Origin: Triatoma infestans
Lineage: Eukaryota > Arthropoda > Insecta > Hemiptera > Reduviidae
NCBI GenBank assembly: GCA_011037195.1
Contig: JAAEAF010002350.1
Span: 1 to 64,000 of the forward strand
Length of the DNA: 64,000 nt
Direction of reading: 5' to 3'
A program made the position numbers and the translations under genes. Below are positions 54,990 through 64,000 of this stretch, piece after piece (the first letter of the stretch is position 1; every line of letters begins with the position of its first letter). Below the pieces are notes generated by a model. That model searched no databases. It saw only the letters and a list, made by a program, of their open reading frames with translations, and was not told where the DNA came from.

Positions 54990-55760
54990 CCATTCAATAA
55001 GTAAAGAGACAAATGTTGTAGCGATTAAAAACGATTTATTTAATCAATAAAAACCTTGGCTACTTTTCAACATAGTCCCCAGCAACATTTATATATACAC
55101 TTGTCCCATCGTTCTTCTAATTTGTGTATGACTCTGGCATAAAATTCCTTTGGCTTGATCTCGAAGCCACTTTTGCAACTGATTTTTAACTTCTTCATTG
55201 GATTGAAAATATTTCTCACGTAGAGCCCTCTTTAAGGGGTCCAAAAGAATGGAAGTCTGATAGGGCGAGGTGAGGCTGTAGTTTGTTGACTGATTTGAAA
55301 CCTGGTTTCTTTGTGGGCGTCCATATGCTGTTTTGGAACCCATCTCGAACAAAGTTTCTTGCACTGCAGCTTATTCTGAATAATGTTATGCACAGTTCCA
55401 ACACTCGCGTGCACATATTCAGCTATCAGTTCAACAAGTAATACGCCTGTTGTCCTGAATTAACGCGTTAATGCGAGATTGGAGGGAGGAAGGTGCAACT
55501 TCAACCGGTCGTCCACTTCGTTGCTCGTTACTTACACGGCCACCATTAATCTGTACTACCCATTTGTAAACGTTTGAACGGTTCAAACAATTATTCCCGT
55601 ATGGACTTCACTACCTTTAATTACCTTCTGCAACTAAAAAATCTAATCACTAAGCGTTGTTCTTTCGAGGTGCAATGCTCGAACGGACTCGCCATTGTTA
55701 ACTGAATACATTTGAGGCTATGCTTACCAAATACTCTTGAACAGTTGATGAGAAACTAAG
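54990..55760 (-). mobile_element. Mariner remnant with central deletion
   Basis: Minus strand, ATG at 55695-55693: MASPFEHCTSKEQRLVIRF, then SVGTVHNIIQNKLQCKKLCS and RWVPKQHMDAHKETRFQISQ, then directly LALSDFHSFGPLKE, SNEEVKNQLQKWLRDQAKG and GDYVEK stop. The segment with the first two catalytic Asp residues is deleted. The left end GAGAGCCATTCAATAAGTAA resembles the terminal repeat of this mariner lineage; the matching right end is not visible. A different lineage from both 35320 and 1884. Confidence 0.8.
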
Positions 55761-57175
55761 TACCAACTTGACGCGCTGAAACTATTGTATTGATTAAACA
55801 AACCGTTTTTCAGGAATGAGATACTGTTGCTTTCAGCGTGCCAATAAATGTCACCAATTTTTATTTAAATTAGGTATATTTCTCTACTCACTCTTAAAAA
55901 GTATATACATACCATTCACGTATCAGTGGTCGTAGCGTTTGTTAATTTAGCATGAGTGCCAAGAGTACAGAAAATAAAATCAAATTTGCAAAACGAGACC
56001 CCGTATATGATGTAAGGGCAAACTTAAAGTTGTACTATACAAAAAATATCATTGCTTCGCGATATGGAAATTAATTAACTCTTTAAGATCTATAAAAATA
56101 TAGAAGAAAATTGCATTCCCAAAACCGGCTTCCTCGTACCGGTTGGATAAGCACACTTGTTATATAATATAGTTAATGAATAGTATTCATTATTTGATCT
56201 GACGAAGATGGATCCAGTATACTACATATGGTTCAGTATTAAAGAGGCGATGGAAAAGCAACGATACAATTTATTGAAATGGCCCATTAAAAAAGGTTAG
56301 GCATACACGACCGTTAAGCGGCTTCACTATTTTATGCTCCTTAACATATACTACATTGGTTTTTTAACATAGTAAACCACACCCGACACACAGTTGCCAA
56401 CCGATCTTTATCTATTTCTCAAAAACAGAAGTATATTCTATTTATAAGGTACCAAGATTGTTCAAGTTATCACGAATGTTTTCTTAGGACACGTGGGGTT
56501 ATGTAAAGGTTTAAATCTCCAGATAATTACAGAGGGGATATAAAAAAAAAAAGACAAGACTGTAACACTGTGGCCCCAGCTAGAAAGGCCAAATGTGAAC
56601 GACTTAAAAATACATTAACCATTAGAAATATATTTTCGTCTGTGTTTATTTAAAAAAATAAAAAAAAAACTTGTAACTGCTAAATTCTTTTTTATAATGG
56701 ACGAAGTGAATCATCATCAGTGATGATAGTTTTTTTATATTTAGATCATCTATTTCGAAATATTACTTGAAATTGTCCATCTTCATTTCACTATCTACAA
56801 AAAGTACAGTAAATTAATTTAGCTTGGGAACACCGTCGATGAATAATAAAAAAAAATAAAAATACCATTTCTCTTTCCTAGAATAATGTGAGGTCAACCA
56901 AGGGCATAGTGAGGAAGGACCCCTAATTAAAATATATTGCGCGGTACTGGGTTTAGATTCCCCGTTCGTGGCAATAGGTTTTGTTTTATAAATATGAGCA
57001 ATTTATATGGTAAAACATTTAAACAATTGCTACTGTGTCCATAACTGCTGATCTAAAATAGAATTCCTTTCCAGGCATCTATAAAGAGACACGTAATTTC
57101 CTTTATAGCCTGCTTAATTTTTTGGTTTCTTATGTTTGCCCATAATTAGGTTTATTTGACACAAAGTGTATGAGG
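55761..57175. other. Intergenic, no gene recognised
   Basis: AT-rich. A 40-codon frame at 55952-56074 has no recognisable features. Nothing else. Confidence 0.35.
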
Positions 57176-57179
57176 TACC

Positions 57180-57395
57180 CATATAGTCCATTCAGTGTAA
57201 AAACCCCACCTAGATAGAACTTGAAGTAAACCTCAAGTTTCAACTTTCTCCGACCTAAATTATGGGGACCACACATACACAAAATTTCTTAAGACCTCTT
57301 TGTCACACACACGGGACCTCAACAATTATATTTCCGGTGGCAGTACTAGGTGCCGAAAATTTGACAAGATTGCAACATTACTTACTTAATAAAAA
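57180..57395 (+). mobile_element. HPR fragment (3' third)
   Basis: GTAAACCTCAAGTTTCAACT, CACACACACGGGACCTCAA, ATATTTCCGGTGGCAGTA and AAAATTTGACAAGATTGCAA. Confidence 0.5.
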
Positions 57396-57469
57396 TGGAA
57401 TGAATACTTTATAAGTTGCTTTAAAGATGTTCGAGAAAATACCAAATTTAGAGAGAGAAACAAAAAATT

Positions 57470-58625
57470 AAAGATCAAACTTCCAACACTTTGAGGTCGT
57501 AGTGGGAATGAGGCGTGGCCCTCCACTGCGCTAATCTAATCTAATCCAATACTTTCTTTAAACTATCGCTTCAGTCCATAGCACCTGAGCTAGATTTAGA
57601 TTTAGATTTTCAACTTCGGGTGGGCTACACCTCGGCACTGCAGCTATCACAGGCATATTGTGCCATACCAGATTTTATAGTAGGTGAACCCTTCCCCACA
57701 TAAGGAGTTTAAAGGCATTCACAACTTTTTGCGTTACATCTCCTCAGGTCGCTATGTACCAAAGTTTCGTATCGCTATTTGGTTATTGCTACGCAATCAA
57801 AAAGCAGGTGTCTTGAGTAAATAGCCTCGTGGCCGGAGAGACCTGATTCCTACTCAAGCTATTGGTCATTTTGGTCCTCTCTTTACACAGTTTTGGCATC
57901 ATCCTTTTGCTGTGCAAATCCCCTGGGCACACACCCAAGAGCGCTTCATGCTTGCTTCGGAGCCAATCTCCAAAAGCTGCACGGGCAGCTCCATTGGTTA
58001 TCCCCAGGATAGGCTTTGAACCACATAACGGAGTATTTGCCCGGTTCCTGGCCAGTTGATCAGCTGCCTCATTATACTCAATCCCTGCCTGCCCAGGCAC
58101 CCATTTCAGCTGACCCTTATTGTGCATTGCGCCAGAGCTTTCAGTGCAGCCTGACTGTCCGAGTAAATGCGTATAACCTTGCCACTTAGGGCACAGACCT
58201 TGATGGCAAAGACCAGCCTGGAATATAGTGGAGTATCTGCCCAACGGCTTCTTAATTAATACCTGCGGGCTCACACCATAAACTCCGGCTCCAGTTCCGT
58301 AGTCCATCTTAGATCCATCTGTGTACACAGAGGTCCCGTCTGGTCGCGTTTCTCCCATCCCTTGGTCCATTCCGCCCTAGTCCCTAGGAACACCTGAAAA
58401 GGAACCTCGAAGTTGTATATTGGACGAACGCTATCCTGGACCACACTTAAAACTGGGCCCGGATTGACTTTTAGCATTTTGCCTACTGTTTGGCTAAGAA
58501 GCTTCTCTGTCTTTGTTGCCCCAATTGTTGCGTAGTCTGTTGCGCAGTGGTGACAGTCCCAGCAGCACCTCTAGCAATGAGCAAACACGCCCCAATATGC
58601 AAAGCGTTAACAAGTGTGGTGTGTA
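57470..58625 (-). mobile_element. I/LOA-like LINE, third RNase H family
   Basis: Minus strand from 58625: IGACLLIARGAAGTVTT-like RT tail, PIYNFEVPFQVFLGTRAEWT, frameshift near 58330, SVYTDGSKMDYGTGAGVYG (first RNase H Asp), a gap where the Glu and second Asp motifs should be (shifted frame near 58170: SDSQAALKAL-type reading), LKWVPGQAGIEYNEAADQLA (the conserved GH is GQ and GN is YN), LGITNGAARAAFGDWLRSKH, then frameshifts. A 3' UTR ending in AGATTTAGATTTAGATT-like repeats and TTAGATTAGATTAG spans 57470-57640. The active-site His is lost. Confidence 0.8.
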
Positions 58626-58744
58626 ATAGATATATTACGTTTATGTAAATTCTCTACAAGAATTTGATAAATTTGTTCTAACGATGGATGAGAATCAGAA
58701 ACCCGTCAGGAATATAAAAAGTATACATGTTAGGACGGATAAAA

Positions 58745-58965
58745 TTACCAAATTCAACACTTCCGTTTATTGGATTTTGATGGTAACCTTCTTGTGCGAA
58801 CTGACTATTAAATGGAATTTCAAGCTTGAACTTTCCGGCGAGTTTTCATTAATTTGTGTTATTCTATTCAAGAATACATATACACACTATTAAGAAATAT
58901 TTTTTTCATACAGATGAGGACCTCGATACACGCATTTCTGAATAAAAGTGTAAAAAAAGAATATA
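58745..58965 (+). mobile_element. HPR fragment
   Basis: ACACTTCCGTTTATTGGATT, AAATGGAATTTCAAGCTTGA, ATACATATACACAC and GAGGACCTCGATACACGCAT in HPR order. Confidence 0.5.
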
Positions 58966-59231
58966 ATAATAGATAGAAGTGGATGCAGAGATGTGAAAAG
59001 AAGCAGCGAACAAAGCAGGTCGGGGTCAATGTTCCGTTGTTCGATTTATGTGTGCGCATTGTAAATTAGGATTGTAAAAGTCAGCAATAAATAGAATAGA
59101 GAAAAGACAAGATAAAACTAATACTTCAAGAAGGTTAGAGAGATAGACATTACAAAGAAACATTATTGTATTTATATTATATATATGTTTGTGTATAAAT
59201 TTATTTCTATTTTTTTTTTTTTTTTTTAACT

Positions 59232-59328
59232 TTAAAGCGCGTCAACATCTGTGGTCATTGGCGCCCGGAACCTTCTCAGTGCACTGCCGGCCCCCTGACA
59301 GTGTTCACTCGTTACAGACAACACTTTT
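59232..59328 (-). mobile_element. SINE-2 copy, 5'-truncated, inverted
   Basis: T tract, then GCGCGTCAACATCTGTGGTC, ATTGGCGCCCGGAACCTTCT, CAGTGCACTGCCGGCC and GACAGTGTTCACTCGTTACA: the reverse of the SINE-2 body and tail. Confidence 0.75.
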
Positions 59329-59436
59329 ATTTCATATTGTAATTGAAAAAAAAATAATAACACTTATTTTAATTCATAAAGTATGTTAATATTTTAATAT
59401 TTGAGTTTGTGAACGTATGAACGTTATTTTTATGAA

Positions 59437-60173
59437 ACTGGTGTGTGAAAAACACTCCCACAATTTTCTCTTTACTGCCGTTTATAAAATTGTTATTTAA
59501 CAAATTTTATAATTAGTTTACCAAATTTAATTAAATTCGGTCTATATTTTTCTGGAGAAAATCGCAAAAACTGAAAAAAAAACCCTGTTCAGTAAAAACG
59601 CACTTCCGGTTTACTAATTTTCTTCAAATTCGGAATTTCAACAATATATATTTAATTCTAATTAATATTCTAATTAGATAATAGAATTGTGTAACAAACT
59701 GAAATCAGGAGACCATAATCCCACTCCTTCCTCAAAAGTGCTCTTAAAAGAATTTTTTCCGGAGACATGTTAAACAAAATAAATTGTAGCTCTTAGTATA
59801 TGTTGTTGATGTACTATGTTTAAAGAAAATCGTCGAGCTATTTTTGAGAAAATTGCAAAAAAAGTGGAAAAAAAAAAAAAAAAAAAATGAGTAAAATGGC
59901 ACTTTCGGTTGATGGATTTTGCCCGAAATCTTGGTCTCCGATGAGGTGATAGTACCTAAACGGAAATACCAACTTTGAGCTTCCTGCAACTTTTTTTTTT
60001 TTTTTTTTTTTTGAGATAATCTTTTCGCACACTCACACAGACTTTTTTCCTAAAAATTACTTTTTTGAACTCAGTGGACCTTAAAACATGTATTTCCGGT
60101 AAAAACTCAATTTCAAAATTCTGGCACGATCGCAATACTTCCTGTTACTATTATTATTAGGAAGAGGAAGTAA
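59437..60173 (+). mobile_element. HPR repeat, full length
   Basis: 5' end AACTGGTGTGTGAAAAACAC, both ACTTCCGG modules, GATAGTACCTAAACGGAAAT, a T run in place of part of the (CA)n neighbourhood, CTTAAAACATGTATTTCCGG, and a 3' hairpin CTTCCTGTTACTATTATTAT TAGGAAGAGGAAG. Confidence 0.85.
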
Positions 60174-60234
60174 TAAATACCATATTTTTTTCTCCATATT
60201 TAATTTTATTTTTAATTTCTTTTACTGCTGAAAG

Positions 60235-60345
60235 GGGAGATGTATTACGATCGTGCTTAGTTTCGAAATTTTCACTGGACATACATGTTTTGAGGCTTTT
60301 GAGTATGAAGAATTATATTTTTACCGTATGTGTGTGTGTATGTCT
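60235..60345 (-). mobile_element. HPR fragment, inverted
   Basis: ATTACGATCGTGCTTAGTTT, CATACATGTTTTGAGG and GTATGTGTGTGTGTATG. Confidence 0.5.
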
Positions 60346-60364
60346 AAAACATCTTTTCTTTTTC

Positions 60365-60600
60365 GTCTATCTCTAAGTTCTGTTGGTTTTCGGCGTCGAG
60401 TGTTTAGATAGTGGATGCGTTCTACTTCTATCCTGGGTCAGCCTCATAATTGCTGCCAATGACTGGCCTTTTTTTTTTTTGTCCCAGGCGCTCTATGTAC
60501 TCCAAGTACCCCAACCGAGGCCTTCCTCTCGTTGTCCTCAATTCCGATTTCGCCTCCATTCAAGCATCTTATCTTTCCAAATTAATGATTCTTTTATTTT
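60365..60600 (-). pseudogene. LINE ORF2 C-terminal fragment
   Basis: The minus strand reads RGRPRLGYLEYIERLGQKK-like (from GAGGAAGGCCTCGGTTGGGG) followed by SLAAIMRLTQDR and KHSTPKTNRT, resembling the GRPRxTYLExI...LARDRxxW end of RTE/Nimb-type proteins. One indel in the T run at 60470-60480. No other motif. Confidence 0.45.
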
Positions 60601-61228
60601 TACTGATATTGTCTGATTATTAGTTGCTTCCTATTTATTGTTATATGATACTATTATTACTCTCAAATTAATTAATAACAGTTATGTAATTGAGTATTTC
60701 AAAGTGTATTAAAAGGTTTATTTATACTTTATTAAGTTGTATTAATTTATTTACATTGAATAATTCCTCAATTGGTAATAATATTACATCATAATTTACG
60801 TTTCTTAATTATTCTATAGTGTGCCTGTATACTTATAAATATAGATTTGCAATACTATATTATTATTATGTAATATCTTATTTGGCATTCCATATTTAGA
60901 TTTAACTAATTTATAAAGAGGAATTATAAACCTTTATAATTTAATTAAACTTTGTCCAGCTCTTATAAATAAGAGTGGATATTACATATACGCTGAAAGC
61001 AGCAAACTTAATTTTCTAGTTTTCTTAATGTATTTATTGAATACATTGTCGTGTACATGTAGAATTTATATGTAATTTAATTATATTTATGGTATATATA
61101 TATATATAAGATTTATATATATAAGATGTGTCTTAATACTTTATCAGTAAGTCTGACAACCAAAAGTTTTTTATACATTTGGCAACTTTTCAATTTTATG
61201 TCTGTTAAATATAATTATAAAAAACAAA
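60601..61228. other. Intergenic, no gene recognised
   Basis: Very AT-rich; (AT)n near 61091-61106. Confidence 0.4.
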
Positions 61229-61926
61229 TCTGGTGTGAAACATTCACACAACTTTTCTCTTACTCCAGTTTTCAAAATTGTAATTAACAAATTTTTTTTT
61301 TTTTTTATAGTTAGTATACCAAATTTAATGAAATTCGTCGGTATTTTTATGGAGAAAATTGGTAAAACTGAAAAAAACTATTCAAGTAAAAACGCACTTC
61401 CCTGATCATCTGATTTTCTTCAAACTCTGAATTTCAATAACATATTTAATACTAATTAATATTATTTAGATGATAGAATTGTGTAATAAACTGAAACAGC
61501 ACTTTAGATGAAAACCTAACCCAACCCCTCCCTCAAAACTGTTCTTAAATTTATTTTCCCAGAGAAATGTTTCAAATAAAAATTGTATATCATTGTATGG
61601 GAACTTGATATACTAAACTTTATAGAAAATTGTTCGAGCCATTTTCGTGAAAATCGCAAAAAAAAGTGGGGGAAAAAAAAAACCATTCAGTAAAGTGGTA
61701 CTTCCGGTTGAAGAATTTTGACATGTAACTCACTGTCGGATCCCATGGTTATCCCTAAACGGAATATCAAAGTTTGAACATTCTGCGATTTTTCATTTTT
61801 TAAAAACTACTTTTTTGGTCCCGGGGGGGGGGGACCTCAGAACGGATATTTCCGGTGAAAACTCAATATCGAAAATTTAAAAAGATCGCAATACGTATTT
61901 CCTTCTAATAGCAGTAAGAGCAAGTA
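61229..61926 (+). mobile_element. HPR repeat, full length
   Basis: TCTGGTGTGAAACATTCACA, CTTTTCTCTTACTCCAG, both modules, CGGATCCCATGGTTATCCCT, AAACGGAATATCAAAG, CTCAGAACGGATATTTCCGG, and a 3' end CTTCTAATAGCAGTAAGAGC AAGTA. The (CA)n tract is missing, which shows the microsatellite is dispensable. Confidence 0.85.
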
Positions 61927-62639
61927 AAAATGAAAAGGATAGTGAATAAAAACACAAGAGAAATAAGGTTTTTATTACGACAGTATAATATTTTTCTACC
62001 AGTTTTCATCTATATATATATATAAATTCGTGGAAATCTAATTAAATACTTTGAACCTATATCTCTTTTAAATTTTTTGCATTTCCCGCCCCCCCCCTTT
62101 CTTCCAGGTTACACTACTATTCATTGTATAGTTAAATTCCCAAATAGGTTTGACCTAGTTCTTTTAACAATTCTGTCTACGTTTTCTATAGGGCTGCTGA
62201 GACTATTCATACACAATAGGAGGAAAGATAGTTAAAGGGTCGAATTTTATTTTTAATATATTCTTCTCTCTCTCTCTCTCTGTGTTTGATGTTAATCTAT
62301 TTAAATAAAAATATTGTTGTAGAACTTTTTATTGTCCTGGAGGATTTAAAAATTTAATTATTTTTACGTTTATCTTTTATTTCCTAAATTGTGTTCTTAT
62401 ACGAATTCATCAGTTTTGAGATTCAACATTTATTCGATATATGTTTAAAATGACTAAACAATTTTTTTTTTTTTTAGTATCTTAAGCTTTTGGACTTTTT
62501 ATTATTGTGAAATAAGTAAGTGGAGCTTAATGAACTTGTAATATTCACATAATTACTTAGCTGACTAATGTAATATCATTTTACTTTAATAAATGCTGAG
62601 TTAGCGTAGATATATACCTATATTAGGTATTTTAAAAGT
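61927..62639. other. Intergenic, no gene recognised
   Basis: AT-rich with a (TC)n tract at 62267-62282. Confidence 0.4.
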
Positions 62640-63352
62640 GAGTTCCAGGCAAGTAGTTCCCCTTTATTCTTGTAATATATGTATCTTTTCCGTTCTGTTT
62701 ACTACCATAGTTTTACTTTTCTTTAGGTTTACTTGCATATTTCTCATTTCGAACTCCTCCACCCAAACGTTGACATTATGTTAGAATTTCTCCCTAGAAT
62801 CTGCTATTAAAATCAGATTATCTGCATATATCAGGTAAAAGAATGTTACTGGTACTAACTGTCGATATCCTAACTGGAAATTCTTAGTTTTGGTTTGGCA
62901 GGCTTTTAGTATGTCGTCCATAAATATGATAAAAAGTAAGGGACTTAGACTGTCTCCCTGTCTTACACCGGTCGTAGTTGTGAATGTTTCAGGCGACAGG
63001 GTAGATGTTATTATATAATTGCGGCAGTTCTTATAGAACCTTTCAATTCTTTTTATCAAAGTCTTAATTAATGTTCCTCCCTTAGCCAGTACTTCCCACA
63101 TTTGTAAACGTGGAACTTGGTCAAATGCCTTACAAAAGTCGATGAAACATAGATGCACTTTTTTGTCATATTCAATAGTTTTTTTTCCATAATCTGCCTT
63201 ATAGTGAATATAAGGTCCTGGGTAATTTCTATTTGAACGGAAACCACATTGGTCTTCTTCCAATTGATTTTCAACTTTCTTTCTCAATCTAGCTTCCAGG
63301 ATTTGACTATAGATTTTGCTAGGTACACTTACCAGTGAGATTCCCCTATAGA
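62640..63352 (-). mobile_element. LINE with reverse transcriptase core, RTE/L2-like, truncated
   Basis: Minus strand from 63352: YRGISLVSVPSKIYSQILEA, RLRKKVENQLEEDQCGFRSN, HLCFIDFCKAFDQVPRLQMW (first catalytic Asp), TGVRQGDSLSPLLFIIFMDD, LIYADNLILIADSREKF (YADD box with the second Asp changed to Asn), then after a shift VWVEEFEMRNMQVNLKKSKT. The lost Asp in YADN plus frameshifts near 63190 (Tyr/His region) and 62780 make it inactive. No 3' end is visible past 62640. Confidence 0.88.
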
Positions 63353-63354
63353 GT

Positions 63355-63418
63355 AAACACTATTTCTAAAATTTGATATGATCGCATTATTTTCTCTTAC
63401 CGGAAGTAAAGAAGGCAA
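63355..63418 (+). mobile_element. HPR 3' end fragment
   Basis: TTTCTAAAATTTGATATGAT, CGCATTATTTTCTCTTACCG and GAAGTAAAGAAGG directly after the LINE, so the LINE probably sits in an HPR copy. Confidence 0.45.
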
Positions 63419-63684
63419 AAATTGAATAGTACAAATTTTTTGCAATTTTAAATTCATTTGGTTCTATAGAAATTATTAATTTTTATGAATTATATTAATT
63501 ATATTATTATAATGAACTTGTGGGCAACGTCCTTATAATTCTATTCAAAGTGTCTTCTTTCTATGGTTCTTAAAGAAAACATTCTGGATACAGTCATTAG
63601 CCAACAAGCTGAGTTCCTTGGCCACTGAATCTTGTTTTGATGAAAAGAAATTCATGCTTTAATCTACTAACTACCTATTTAATT

Positions 63685-64000
63685 ACTTTCTCTTAATGCT
63701 ACCTGTGTGTATGTTTATGTATTTATGTAGGTCTGTGAATAGTTCAAGTCAATAACGAAAAATGGTACCAAGTTTAAACTTGATATTCCATTTTGGTTTT
63801 GACAAAGAAACCGGCAGGATGTTATTGGTTAAAATTTGGAACTTTCTCTGTACTAAATAATGCTATTTTGTTTTTTACGATTTTCTTGAAGAAGTTCCAA
63901 CATTTTTTTCTCTAAACACGTATATGGTTCTATCCCTTTTGTTTGGAACAGTTTTCTGAGAAAATTGATTTTTTTACTTGAATAATATTCTTCAAAATAT
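63685..64000 (-). mobile_element. HPR repeat, inverted, cut by the window end
   Basis: TTACTTTCTCTTAATGCTAC (hairpin end), GTCAATAACGAAAAATGGTA, CAAGTTTAAACTTGATATTC, CATTTTGGTTTTGACAAAGA, GATTTTCTTGAAGAAGTTCC and ACAGTTTTCTGAGAAAATTG in reverse HPR order. Confidence 0.6.

Noticed and set aside
55952..56074. 40-codon frame beginning MSAKSTENK
   Set aside because: Too short, no family resemblance, no second copy, no codon bias signal.

Overview
This is a gene-poor, AT-rich eukaryotic nuclear window that reads as a transposable-element graveyard. I see no single-copy host gene, rRNA, functional tRNA or CRISPR. The element mix (an R1-clade LINE, Jockey and I/LOA-like RNase H LINEs, several mariner lineages, Tc1, two tRNA-derived SINE families, LTR-like units) fits an arthropod. 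I cannot name the species from sequence alone.

Layout. 0.5-5.6 kb: LTR-like family A, repeat C, SINE-1 copies, and a mariner remnant that carries an R1-clade LINE; one SINE-1 is split by a 336-bp unknown insert with a 16-bp duplication. 8.5-16.6 kb: another family A unit, copies of a hairpin-ended repeat (HPR), a SINE-2 split by a 573-bp unknown insert, and an RNase H LINE nested in an HPR copy. 16-18.3 kb: small inverted repeats. 19.4-26.6 kb: SINE-2, more HPR, and a Jockey LINE nested in an HPR copy. 28-29 kb and 48.8-50.1 kb: two close copies of one RNase H LINE, the second with a perfect 13-bp target duplication. 31.7-32.6 kb: a +,+,- cluster of TATA-bearing LTR-like family B units. 33.7-34.7 kb: an expanded HPR copy. 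35.3-36.6 kb: a nearly complete DD34D mariner with 34-bp inverted repeats. 36.7-38.0 kb: another mariner remnant split by a LINE. 38.95-43.2 kb: a 2.1-kb tandem duplication of HPR + SINE-2 + Tc1 (DD34E), which is mosaic and partly looks like an assembly join. 47.5-48.6 kb: two LTR-like units head to tail. 50.6-64 kb: further HPR copies, RT/LINE pieces, SINEs and a deleted mariner.

Two things look most worth following. First, HPR: an approximately 0.7-kb non-coding repeat present about 20 times, built of two or three related modules, with subterminal inverted repeats, a (CA)n tract and a 3' hairpin, resembling Helentron-associated (DINE-1-like) elements. Second, a motif seen seven times, CTGAWGA - short hairpin - GAAA followed by a self-complementary ACGT or ACCGGT and usually a C, which matches the hammerhead-ribozyme core with a stem III that could only form between two copies. 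Nothing acts as an operon or pathway here; the relationships are insertion order, nesting and parasitism of non-autonomous elements on autonomous ones.
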